A DNA stretch of 35,399 nt, taken from the NCBI GenBank assembly GCA_900751785.1, contig CAADSM010000021.1:1-35399 (forward strand). The letters run 5' to 3'. How positions within the stretch are numbered: the stretch's first letter is position 1; each line of letters starts with the position of its first letter. The notes under the pieces were generated by a model, which was not told where the DNA came from, made no database searches, and saw only the letters and a list, made by a program, of their open reading frames with translations. Of this stretch, positions 23,700 through 30,451 are shown one piece after another. Source of the DNA: Lachnospiraceae bacterium. Lineage in GTDB: Bacteria > Bacillota > Clostridia > Lachnospirales > Lachnospiraceae. Made by a program: the position numbers and the translations under genes.

Positions 23700-24362
23700 T
23701 TATCCTTCATTCATTTTAAAGCCGATTCCCCACACGGCTTCTATATAATCCTTTCCATTGACATCTTTTAGTTTCTTCCTGAGGTTGCTGACATGGACTT
23801 TCAGGGAACTCTCAACACAATCCGGTGTATCTTCGCTGATCCGGTCCAGCATGACAGACTTGGTGATCACCTGGGAGGGATTCTGCATCAACAGCTTGAG
23901 GATCGCATATTCTGTCTTCGTAAGACGGACCGGCTGTCCGTCCACCTCTGCTGTGCGCGAGGCAGTGTCAAGGCGGATCCCGTTGAAGGCAAGCAGGGAA
24001 GACGTCCCGGCGGCAGGTCTCCTGAGCTGCACTGCGATCCGGGCGAGCAGCTCGTCTGTGTCGAAGGGCTTGGTAATATAGTCATCTGCGCCGCTGAGCA
24101 GAAGCTCCACCTTGTCTGCCGTTTCGGATCTGGCGCTGACGACGATCACTGGGATGCCTTCGATCAGAGGGAGAAGCTCTTCTCCGCTCAGGCCCGGGAG
24201 CATGAGATCCAGGAGGATCAGATCCGGGCGGTTCCCGGACAGATACAGGAGGGCTTCCGTCCCGGAGTAAGCACGGGCAGTCCGGTACCCTTCTTTTACA
24301 AGCACTTCTTGGAGCATGTCTCCGATACATACGTCATCGTCGACGATCAGGATTGTTTTCAT
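23700..24362 (-). CDS. OmpR-family response regulator
   Basis: A 220-aa two-component regulator. The receiver domain has the acidic pair (DDD, 8-10), the phosphorylation site Asp52 in LILLDLMLPG, the VVSAR switch and Lys in the TKPF motif. The C-terminal winged helix reads RLTKTEYAILKLLMQNPSQVITK, then LKVHVSNLRKKL and EAVWGIGFKM. It partners the histidine kinase at the other end of the locus and probably binds the repeats directly downstream at 23657-23697. The gene is intact although the kinase and permease are broken. Confidence 0.94.
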   Translation of the reverse strand: MKTILIVDDDVCIGDMLQEVLVKEGYRTARAYSGTEALLYLSGNRPDLILLDLMLPGLSGEELLPLIEGIPVIVVSARSETADKVELLLSGADDYITKPFDTDELLARIAVQLRRPAAGTSSLLAFNGIRLDTASRTAEVDGQPVRLTKTEYAILKLLMQNPSQVITKSVMLDRISEDTPDCVESSLKVHVSNLRKKLKDVNGKDYIEAVWGIGFKMNEG

Positions 24363-24527
24363 AGCTGTGTACCTCCGTTATTTTACCAGTCTATTGTAGA
24401 CAGCCGCCGGAGAAAATTCAAGTATGGGAATCCGATCCTACCTGAGGGCTGCGAACGGCAGTCTGTGAAAAGAAAAACCTCAAATGATCCTCAAAGGATA
24501 AAATATGGGTAATAAATCTTAAAATGG

Positions 24528-24556
24528 TTTACAAATGGATAAATATATCATATGAT
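24528..24556 (+). promoter_or_regulatory. Promoter of the HTH-Uma2 gene
   Basis: TTTACA (24528-24533), a 17-bp spacer and TATGAT (24551-24556), in an AT-rich stretch 60 bp before the start codon. Confidence 0.65.
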
Positions 24557-24615
24557 AGGTACAGGTGAAAAGAGTATCGTGTCCGGAAGGAACGGAAGAA
24601 AAGGAGGCGGTCTGT

Positions 24616-25404
24616 ATGACGATCAAGGAGATGCAGGAGAGGAAGAGGGAGCTGGGTTTTACTTATGCTCAGATTGCAGAGCTGTCCGGAGTGCCTGTGG
24701 GGACTGTGCAGAAGGTGCTCGGGGGCATCACCCTGACGCCCCGCTATGAGACGATCATGGCGCTGGAGCAGGTTCTGGGCGAGAGCGAGGGGCTGCTGCT
24801 GAGAGAGTCAGCGAATGTGTATATGACGAAAAAGCAGGGGGAGTATACGCTGGATGATTATTACCATGTGATCCCGGATGATATGCGGGTGGAACTGATC
24901 GACGGGGTGATCTACAATATGACTGCGCCGACGTCAGCCCACCAGATTATCGGAGGTTTCATATACAGCAGGCTGCTGCAGCACGTTCTCAATAAGGGCG
25001 GTGCCTGCCTGCCTATGATCTCGCCTCTTGACGTGCAGCTCGACTGCGACGAGAAGACGATGGTCCAGCCGGATGTGGTCATTGTATGCGACAGGGATAA
25101 GATCATCAACCGCTGCATTTACGGCGCGCCGGATTTTATCATAGAAGTGCTGTCAAAGTCTACGAAGAAGAAGGACTCGGTGATCAAGCTGAATAAGTAT
25201 CTGAACGCGGGGGTGCGCGAATACTGGATGATCGATCCCATGAAACAGAAGGTCATCGTCTATGATTTCGAGCATGATGATTATCCGGAGATCTTTGGAT
25301 TTGACGCGAAGATCCCTGTGGGGATCTGGGACGGCGAGTGTGTGATCGATTTTGCCGAGGTGTATGAGCATGTGAGATTCCTCTATGAGAGGGAGAAGAA
25401 ATAG
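24616..25404 (+). CDS. HTH domain fused to an Uma2-family (PD-(D/E)XK) endonuclease-like domain
   Basis: A 262-aa two-domain protein. Residues 1-60 form a Cro/CI-type helix-turn-helix (FTYAQIAELSGVPVGTVQKVLGGI, then PRYETIMALEQVLG). Residues 75-262 are the Uma2 (DUF820) nuclease fold: Glu94 in RVELIDG, Asp153 in VQPDVVIV, Glu177 in PDFIIEVLS, then a Lys-rich helix and GVREYWMIDP. Uma2 proteins are widespread in cyanobacteria and some Firmicutes, and their biological role is unsettled. The HTH suggests DNA targeting or transcriptional control. ATG 24616 has AAAGGAGG; the longer frame from 24565 lacks a site. Single gene. Confidence 0.88.
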   Translation: MTIKEMQERKRELGFTYAQIAELSGVPVGTVQKVLGGITLTPRYETIMALEQVLGESEGLLLRESANVYMTKKQGEYTLDDYYHVIPDDMRVELIDGVIYNMTAPTSAHQIIGGFIYSRLLQHVLNKGGACLPMISPLDVQLDCDEKTMVQPDVVIVCDRDKIINRCIYGAPDFIIEVLSKSTKKKDSVIKLNKYLNAGVREYWMIDPMKQKVIVYDFEHDDYPEIFGFDAKIPVGIWDGECVIDFAEVYEHVRFLYEREKK

Positions 25405-25539
25405 ACGGCGGAGATGGATGGCATGCATTTAAGGGCAGCCGGCGATCCTTCCTGGAATACAGTGTGGACAGGAATGCGGTCACAGAATTTTCATGTTCAT
25501 AAATGAACTATAAACAATTCTAAAATAAGTGGTAAAATC

Positions 25540-25568
25540 CTGACAGGATCCGATTCTTCTGTTAAAAT
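25540..25568 (+). promoter_or_regulatory. Promoter of the 53-aa small ORF
   Basis: CTGACA (25540-25545), a 17-bp spacer and TAAAAT (25563-25568), 30 bp before the start codon. The flanking 25470-25540 stretch is AT-rich and holds no gene. Confidence 0.55.
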
Positions 25569-25598
25569 GCATTACATAAGAAAAGGAGGATCACACAT

Positions 25599-25760
25599 AT
25601 GCTGAGATACAATTTTTATATGTTCATGTTATATAATGATTTTGGAAAGAAACTGAAGGACGCTCTGAACAGCCTCTTCCCGGGACTGATCAAAGAGCCC
25701 CAGCCGGTGAGGGTGCCGGTACAGAGACCGGATCCGAGGCAGAGAGGCATGAGAAGATAA
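25599..25760 (+). CDS. Small ORF, 53-aa basic peptide
   Basis: A 53-codon frame with a strong AAAAGGAGG ribosome-binding site and an own promoter. The N-terminal half is aromatic and amphipathic (MLRYNFYMFMLYNDFGKKL). The C-terminal half is rich in Pro and Arg (PQPVRVPVQRPDPRQRGMRR). It has no Cys and no clear membrane helix. I do not recognise the family. Signals on both sides, with a hairpin downstream at 25795, make a real gene likely. Confidence 0.65.
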   Translation: MLRYNFYMFMLYNDFGKKLKDALNSLFPGLIKEPQPVRVPVQRPDPRQRGMRR

Positions 25761-25794
25761 GGACTCTTCCCGGAAGGGTATGAAAGACAGAGAA

Positions 25795-25836
25795 GCAGAA
25801 CAGCTCAAGGTGGCATACATCTTGAGCTGTTTCTGC
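25795..25836. terminator. Hairpin between the small ORF and the nuclease gene
   Basis: GCAGAACAGCTCAAG (25795-25809) pairs with CTTGAGCTGTTTCTGC (25821-25836), one bulged base. No T run follows on the plus strand, so its role as a terminator is uncertain. A second small hairpin (GCGG...CCGC) follows. Confidence 0.5.
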
Positions 25837-25903
25837 GGGAAAAATATTTCCGCGCTAATCAAAGGAAAGAGTGAAAACAGGAAAAGAACGTGGGAGGAGA
25901 AAA

Positions 25904-26854
25904 ATGAGGGAAAAACAGAGAATGAAATACAGACGGGCAGTCATGGCGGCAGCAGTTTGCTCCGCATTTTTCCTGACGGCCTGCGGTATCACTGCAGAGA
26001 ATGCAGGTACGGATCATACTTCTGTACAGACAGAGGAATACAAAGATGTAGAGGATGTGCCGGAGTACAGCGGCGAGCCATATGTGGAGATCAACGGAAG
26101 CCAGCCGGAGTTCGAAGAATATGAAGTGACTACTGTGCCGTTCGAGGAATACAGCGAGCTGGATGAGCTGGGAAGATGCGGGGAGGCGGAAGCGTGTGTC
26201 GGAGAAGAGATCATGCCGACAGAAGAGCGGGAGAGCATCAGCGGCGTGACGCCGACCGGCTGGGAGAATGAGCAGTATGAAATCGTGGACGGGGGATATG
26301 TGTATAACCGTTGTCACCTGATCGGATTCCAGCTCACGGGCGAGAATGCGAATGAAGAGAATCTGATCACAGGCACCAGATATATGAACACAGAAGGGAT
26401 GCTCCCGTTTGAAAACCAGGTGGCTGAATATGTACATGAAACGGAGAACCATGTGATGTACAGGGTGACTCCGGTGTTCGAGGGAGATAATCTGGTCGCG
26501 TCCGGAGTCCAGATGGAAGCGATGTCTGTGGAGGACGACGGCGAGGGCGTCTGCTTTAACGTATACGTCTATAATGTACAGCCGGAGATCACGATCGATT
26601 ATTCCACGGGCGCCAACTGGGTGAGTACAGAAGAGGAAAAGAACGGTGCGTCGGACAGCGGGGAAGCTGACGGCCAGGAGGAGGCGTCTTCCGGAGAGCA
26701 GACATACATACTGAACAATAATACGATGAAGTTCCATGATCCTGACTGCTCCAGCGCGGATGATATCAAAGCAAAGAATAAAAGCGAGTTCACCGGAACG
26801 AGAGAGGAATTGATAGAAGAAGGATATGAGCCGTGTGGGAAATGCAGGCCGTAG
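25904..26854 (+). CDS. Secreted DNA/RNA non-specific endonuclease (lipoprotein) with Cys-rich tail
   Basis: A 316-aa protein with lipobox LTAC (lipidated Cys27). An acidic linker is followed by the nuclease core YNRCHLIGFQLTGENANEENL, then ITGTRYMN. This is the DRGH-like motif of the EndA/DNA-entry nuclease family, with His138 as the expected general base; the usual Gly/Ser is Cys here. After an acidic spacer comes a ~50-residue C-terminal module, YILNNNTMKFHDPDC...PCGKCRP, a Cys/His pattern that may bind metal. It probably degrades DNA outside the cell for nutrition or uptake. ATG 25904 has GGGAGGAG close upstream; GTG 25871 is an alternative without a good site. Confidence 0.88.
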   Translation: MREKQRMKYRRAVMAAAVCSAFFLTACGITAENAGTDHTSVQTEEYKDVEDVPEYSGEPYVEINGSQPEFEEYEVTTVPFEEYSELDELGRCGEAEACVGEEIMPTEERESISGVTPTGWENEQYEIVDGGYVYNRCHLIGFQLTGENANEENLITGTRYMNTEGMLPFENQVAEYVHETENHVMYRVTPVFEGDNLVASGVQMEAMSVEDDGEGVCFNVYVYNVQPEITIDYSTGANWVSTEEEKNGASDSGEADGQEEASSGEQTYILNNNTMKFHDPDCSSADDIKAKNKSEFTGTREELIEEGYEPCGKCRP

Positions 26855-26906
26855 AGAGTGTTTGGCTGAACGATTACTATTTTGTAAAAACTGACGAAGA
26901 AAATAC

Positions 26907-26935
26907 TTGACAAATTCCGCATCTCAAAGTATACT
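26907..26935 (+). promoter_or_regulatory. Near-consensus promoter of the tRNA gene
   Basis: Perfect TTGACA (26907-26912), a 17-bp spacer and TATACT (26930-26935). The tRNA starts 34 bp after the -10, and there is no ORF with a ribosome-binding site before the terminator. Confidence 0.85.
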
Positions 26936-26969
26936 AAACAAGTGGCTTGCAGAGAGCAGGTCACGATAC

Positions 26970-27040
26970 AGGGGATTGGTCAAATGGTATGATAGGGGTC
27001 TCCAAAACCTTTGGTGGGAGTTCGATTCTCTCATCCCCTG
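26970..27040 (+). tRNA. tRNA-Trp (anticodon CCA), divergent copy
   Basis: The 71-nt cloverleaf folds by eye. The acceptor AGGGGAT/ATCCCCT has 7 bp. The D arm is GTCA/TGAT with loop AATGGTA. The anticodon arm is GGGGT-CTCCAAA-ACCTT (anticodon CCA), with two G:U pairs at its base. The T arm is GGGAG-TTCGATT-CTCTC, and the discriminator is G. The variable region is only four bases, and CCA is not encoded. It resembles the usual Firmicute tRNA-Trp but differs in the acceptor, D and anticodon stems, so it may be a second, specialised copy. Confidence 0.82.
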
Positions 27041-27051
27041 CTTTAAAAAGT

Positions 27052-27086
27052 GCCGGAAGCTTGATTTTCAAGATTTCCGGCTTTTT
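27052..27086 (+). terminator. Rho-independent terminator of the tRNA transcript
   Basis: GCCGGAA (27052-27058) with TTCCGGC (27075-27081), inner CTTGA/TCAAG, then TTTTT. It starts 11 bp after the tRNA end. Confidence 0.88.
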
Positions 27087-27149
27087 CATTTCAAAAATTT
27101 CTATTCAGTCACACAGGAGTGATTCCTAAAATAAAATGGCATTTTCAAA

Positions 27150-27338
27150 TTAATGTCCTCTTAAGTCCAGGTCTCTATAAATAGAATTGCTATTTCCCCA
27201 TGAATACACTATATAATATAGATCTCCGCTTATATCAGTATGCAAAGAAACTGTGCCATGTTCGATAAATGCGAGTTTTGATGGAAAAATTTTTCCTCGG
27301 CAGAATTGGAAAATATCAGATGCTTTAATCTTTCTCTG
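27150..27338 (-). pseudogene. Possible remnant of a coding sequence
   Basis: A 62-codon frame without ATG on the minus strand reads like protein. It contains FPSKLAFIEHGTVSLHTDIS, then GDLYYIVYSWGNSNSIYRDL, and ends DLRGH before TAA. A stop codon bounds it upstream and there is no ribosome-binding site. It may be the 3' part of a decayed gene. The family is not recognised; the region is AT-rich compared with the window. The rest of 27087-27389 holds no other feature I can support. Confidence 0.3.
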
Positions 27339-27389
27339 TTATATTTGTCTCACAACAGAGATAGAGCTAATGAATGGAGGATAAAAAGA

Positions 27390-27686
27390 ATGAAAAAAGT
27401 ATCTAAAAAAACTATTGGAATTATTATTGCAGTTGTTGTCGTTATTATTGCGGCGGGGCTGATAGGAATCAATGTAATGAAAGTAAGTCCGGCAGAAGCA
27501 GAGCAGATTGCCTTGGATCAGGCAGGCGGCGGAGAAATCGTAGAGCAGGAGGTCGGCAGTGAGGGGCTGTGGAATGAGTACAGCTACACTGTAGTCAATG
27601 GGGATACATGGTATCAGGTAGACATCGGCGGATTCGGCAATGTGGAAGAAATCGAGAGTGGAAGCGGCGATTCCTGGATGTATTAA
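27390..27686 (+). CDS. Small membrane-anchored protein with PepSY-like domain
   Basis: A 98-aa protein. The basic start MKKVSKKT is followed by one hydrophobic helix (IGIIIAVVVVIIAAGLIGINV) and an outer domain VSPAEAEQIALDQAGGGEIV, then YSYTVVNGDTWYQVDIGGFGNV. The ..EAE.IAL..AGG pattern followed by a beta strand with DTWYQVDI is reminiscent of PepSY domains, which may act as inhibitors or regulators of peptidases. ATG 27390 has GGAGG (27376-27380) nine bases upstream; the earlier ATG at 27306 has none. It ends at a strong terminator and is probably monocistronic. Confidence 0.72.
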   Translation: MKKVSKKTIGIIIAVVVVIIAAGLIGINVMKVSPAEAEQIALDQAGGGEIVEQEVGSEGLWNEYSYTVVNGDTWYQVDIGGFGNVEEIESGSGDSWMY

Positions 27687-27737
27687 GGAAGGGCAGGCGG
27701 CCGCAAGTGGAAAAAAACGGAATAAGAAATGGAAAGA

Positions 27738-27773
27738 GCCCCGGCATGTGAGTGATGCATGCCGGGGCGTTTT
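27738..27773 (+). terminator. Rho-independent terminator after the PepSY-like gene
   Basis: GCCCCGGCATG (27738-27748) and CATGCCGGGGC (27758-27768) form a perfect 11-bp stem, followed by GTTTT. Confidence 0.9.
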
Positions 27774-27816
27774 GCATGGATGTTCTAAAAGCATCAGCGT
27801 CAGGATCTGATACAGT

Positions 27817-28044
27817 CTAATCTCTGTGATGCTCTGGGATACAGTGCGCGCATCCGTTTCTCGTGATATCAAACACGGATGCGAACAGTACGGCCTCCGC
27901 ATAGGTATCGCAGGCGAAAATATTGTCTGCATCTATCTCGTCAATACAGCAAAGCGGAGACTCCCGGTCCAGATCGTGGATCTCTCCTGTGCTTTTATTT
28001 AATATGAATTGTTTGTTGTTAAATGGCGCTTCCGTGCGGCGCAT
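27817..28044 (-). CDS. Small Cys-rich protein resembling the C-terminal module of the nuclease
   Basis: A 75-aa protein with start MRRTEAPFNNKQ at 28044, ten bases downstream of a GGGGAGAG site. Its body reads FILNKSTGEIHDLDRESPLC, then CIDEIDADNI, ending NGCAHCIPEHH. This matches the order of motifs in the tail of the nuclease at 25904: (Y/F)ILN, (F/I)HD.D, a Cys, I.A.N, then C..C.P. The pairs of Cys and His could hold a metal. Function unknown; no signal peptide. A longer upstream open frame to 28176 has no ribosome-binding site. Confidence 0.65.
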   Translation of the reverse strand: MRRTEAPFNNKQFILNKSTGEIHDLDRESPLCCIDEIDADNIFACDTYAEAVLFASVFDITRNGCAHCIPEHHRD

Positions 28045-28291
28045 ATATCTCTCCCCTTTCCGGTTATCTTCTCCTGTGATAAAATTCAGGTCAGCTTTTA
28101 TTATACAGCTGTGGTCTGGTATGGTCAATGACGCGCGTGTCCTGCAGCATGTCTTAAATGCAGTATTGTGCAGCACTGGTCCTAGTTTACGTGCCTTTTT
28201 CGGAAAGAGGCGGGAAGAAAATTTCTTTGTGTTAAACTTTTATAAGAAATTCGGAGTTATTTATAATAGGAACGGAGAAAGGGGGAGTGTC

Positions 28292-28813
28292 ATGACGGAC
28301 AGAGAGCTGATCAGGAAACTTCATACAGGCGACAGAAGTGCACTGGACGGAATCGTTGAGAAATATTATGACGATATCTATAGGTTCTGTCTGTATATGA
28401 CTATGGATGAGACGGACTCATATGATATCGTTCAGGAAGTATTTCTCAGGTTCATTAAATATGCTGACTCCTATACGCACGGAAATCTGAAAGGCTATCT
28501 GCTGATCATTGCGCGCAATCTCTGCCGGGACTATTTCCGAAAAAGGGAGAGGGAAAAAACAGCGGATCTGGAGGCGGATGCGGTATCTGAAAGAGATGGA
28601 ATAGAAGACATCGAGCAGAAGCTTTTACTTGATACAATTCTGCAGAAGCTTCCGATCGAGCAGCGGGAGACTGTCATTTTAAGGTTTCGGGAGGAAATGG
28701 GATTTCGGGATATCGCGCGGATCCTGGGGTGCAGTCTGTCTACGGCAAAATCTCGCTGTCGCTTAGGTGTCAGGCGGATGAGAAAGGAGATGGAAGCTTA
28801 TGAAAGAAAATAG
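28292..28813 (+). CDS. RNA polymerase sigma factor, ECF type
   Basis: A 173-aa ECF sigma factor. Region 2 reads YYDDIYRFCLYMTMDETDSYDIVQEVFLRF and region 4 reads LPIEQRETVILRFREEMGFRDIARILGCSLSTAKSRCRLGVRRM, with a short linker. ATG 28292 follows a GGGGGAG site; the longer open frame from 27923 is a chance extension over the leader and the divergent gene. A -10 TATAAT (28262-28267) lies upstream. It overlaps the next gene by 14 bp and probably controls its own operon of a membrane protein and an ABC exporter. Confidence 0.92.
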   Translation: MTDRELIRKLHTGDRSALDGIVEKYYDDIYRFCLYMTMDETDSYDIVQEVFLRFIKYADSYTHGNLKGYLLIIARNLCRDYFRKREREKTADLEADAVSERDGIEDIEQKLLLDTILQKLPIEQRETVILRFREEMGFRDIARILGCSLSTAKSRCRLGVRRMRKEMEAYERK

Positions 28814-29570
28814 TGACTTAAAGAAGCTGTTTCAGGAAGCGGACAGATTCATAATAGTTGATAAAAAAGGGAAGGAACAAACTCTTGAAAGGCTGTATGA
28901 AGAAACGATCGAGGGCGGAACATCTATAACAGCCAGTTTCTCTGAGCTCGTGCTCAGCCAGCTCCGTTACATGGAAAAAGGGATATGGCTCGCAGATGCT
29001 GCGGTCAATATGCTGTTCATCCTGATCCTACTTTTACTGAGATATTATGGGGCGGAGGAACGAGATATAACGACGACCGCGATGCTGCTTGCATCTGCTT
29101 CCGGAGGAGTGTCCATATGGATTTTATCCAGGCTTTTTTCGAACGGAGCCGGCGAGCTGGCAGAGACCTGCTATTTTAATACAAAGCAGCTTGCGGGGCT
29201 TGAGATGACGATACTCGGCGGGATCAATCTGATCATGCTTTCATTTGCGGTTTTCTACGTTGGGGTACAGTGGAAGATGAGCTTTTTCAGGATGGGTGTT
29301 TATGTGGGCGTTCCGTTTCTGTTTACTGTCTCTGTATGTCTGGGATGTATGATGGCTGAAACACGGCGGAGAAGATCCGCAATGACAGCGGGAGCGGGCG
29401 TGCTTTCGGCGGTTCTTGTACTGGCGGCCGAGGCAGTTCCTGAAGTCTATCTTCCGTCGGCGGCAGCAGTATGGTGTATGGCGCTGGCGGCGGGGATGGC
29501 TGTGCTGGCGGTGCAGATCAGATGGTTGTTCAATGAGATCGGGAGAGGAGAGATATTATGCACAGAATAG
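28800..29570 (+). CDS. Multi-spanning membrane protein, candidate anti-sigma factor
   Basis: A 256-aa protein. A ~65-residue polar N-terminal part (MKENSDLKKLFQEADRFIIV) is followed by about six hydrophobic helices and a short tail. The start overlaps the sigma gene by 14 bp and its end overlaps the ATPase gene by 13 bp, so translation is coupled. In ECF operons such a membrane protein with a cytoplasmic head is often the anti-sigma factor. I see no ZAS (HxxxCxxC) motif, so this role is inferred from position only. Confidence 0.72.
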   Translation: MKENSDLKKLFQEADRFIIVDKKGKEQTLERLYEETIEGGTSITASFSELVLSQLRYMEKGIWLADAAVNMLFILILLLLRYYGAEERDITTTAMLLASASGGVSIWILSRLFSNGAGELAETCYFNTKQLAGLEMTILGGINLIMLSFAVFYVGVQWKMSFFRMGVYVGVPFLFTVSVCLGCMMAETRRRRSAMTAGAGVLSAVLVLAAEAVPEVYLPSAAAVWCMALAAGMAVLAVQIRWLFNEIGRGEILCTE

Positions 29571-30451
29571 AGCTGAGCGCTGTGGAAAAAAGGTTCCGTG
29601 ACAGGACAGCGGTGAGGAAAACAGATCTCTGTCTGGAAAGCGGTGTTTACGGTCTTCTGGGAGAAAACGGGGCGGGCAAGACGACTTTGATGCGTATGAT
29701 CTGCGGCGTTCTGAAGCCGACGGGAGGGAGGATACGCTGCGACGGCATTGAGATCGGCCAGCTGGGGAGAGCGTACCGCAGGCTGCTTGGATATCTGCCC
29801 CAGGATTTTGGTTATTACGGGGAGTTTTCCACCCGGCGGTTCCTGCGTTATATGGCGGCTTTGAAGGCGATGCCACAGGACCGCGCAGAGCGCCGTATCG
29901 ATGAAATGCTTGACCTGGTAGATCTGGCACCGTTTCAGAAGCAGAAGCTGAAGACATTTTCGGGAGGAATGCTGCGAAGGATCGGAATCGCGCAGGCGCT
30001 GCTGAATGATCCGGAGATCCTGATCCTGGATGAGCCGACAGCCGGTCTCGATCCACGGGAGCGCGTGAGATTCCGGAATATCATCAGCTCTTTGGGAAAG
30101 GAGCGCACTGTAGTCCTGTCCACACATATCGTGTCGGATGTGGATTACATCGCAGACCAGATCATGATCATGAAACATGGGGAGATCGCGGCAGAAGGTA
30201 CAGCACAGGAGCTGACGCGGGCGGCGGGGAAGATCGCCTGGAAATGCGTCGCAGGGGAAGAAGAGGCGGAAAGGCTCGGCGGCAGGTTTACGGTCAGCAA
30301 TATCAGACATCTGGAAAACGGAGTGGAGCTTCGTATCGTCTCTGACAGGAGGCCGGCGCCTGATGCAGAGGCTCTGGAGCCGACACTGGAGGATATTTAC
30401 TTATACCTTACCGGAGAGAAGGGGAGAGGAGCGGGCGATGAGACTGTATAG
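29558..30451 (+). CDS. ABC transporter ATPase (export type)
   Basis: A 297-aa ATPase. Walker A is GENGAGKTT (35-43), Q-loop in LGYLPQDFGYYGEF, signature FSGGMLRRIGIAQAL, Walker B LILDEPTAGLDP, H-loop STHIV. A ~90-residue C-terminal part follows. This is the CcmA/BcrA-like branch that works with ABC-2 permeases such as the gene that overlaps its end. Part of the sigma-controlled operon; it starts within the 3' end of the membrane protein gene with a GAGAGGAGAG site. Confidence 0.93.
   Translation: MHRIELSAVEKRFRDRTAVRKTDLCLESGVYGLLGENGAGKTTLMRMICGVLKPTGGRIRCDGIEIGQLGRAYRRLLGYLPQDFGYYGEFSTRRFLRYMAALKAMPQDRAERRIDEMLDLVDLAPFQKQKLKTFSGGMLRRIGIAQALLNDPEILILDEPTAGLDPRERVRFRNIISSLGKERTVVLSTHIVSDVDYIADQIMIMKHGEIAAEGTAQELTRAAGKIAWKCVAGEEEAERLGGRFTVSNIRHLENGVELRIVSDRRPAPDAEALEPTLEDIYLYLTGEKGRGAGDETV

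Noticed and set aside
25859..26737. 292-codon minus-strand frame over the nuclease gene
   Set aside because: The plus-strand nuclease has a lipobox and family motifs; the antisense frame has none.
27923..28291. N-terminal extension of the sigma factor
   Set aside because: It runs over the divergent 75-aa gene and the leader; the ECF domain and a ribosome-binding site place the start at 28292.
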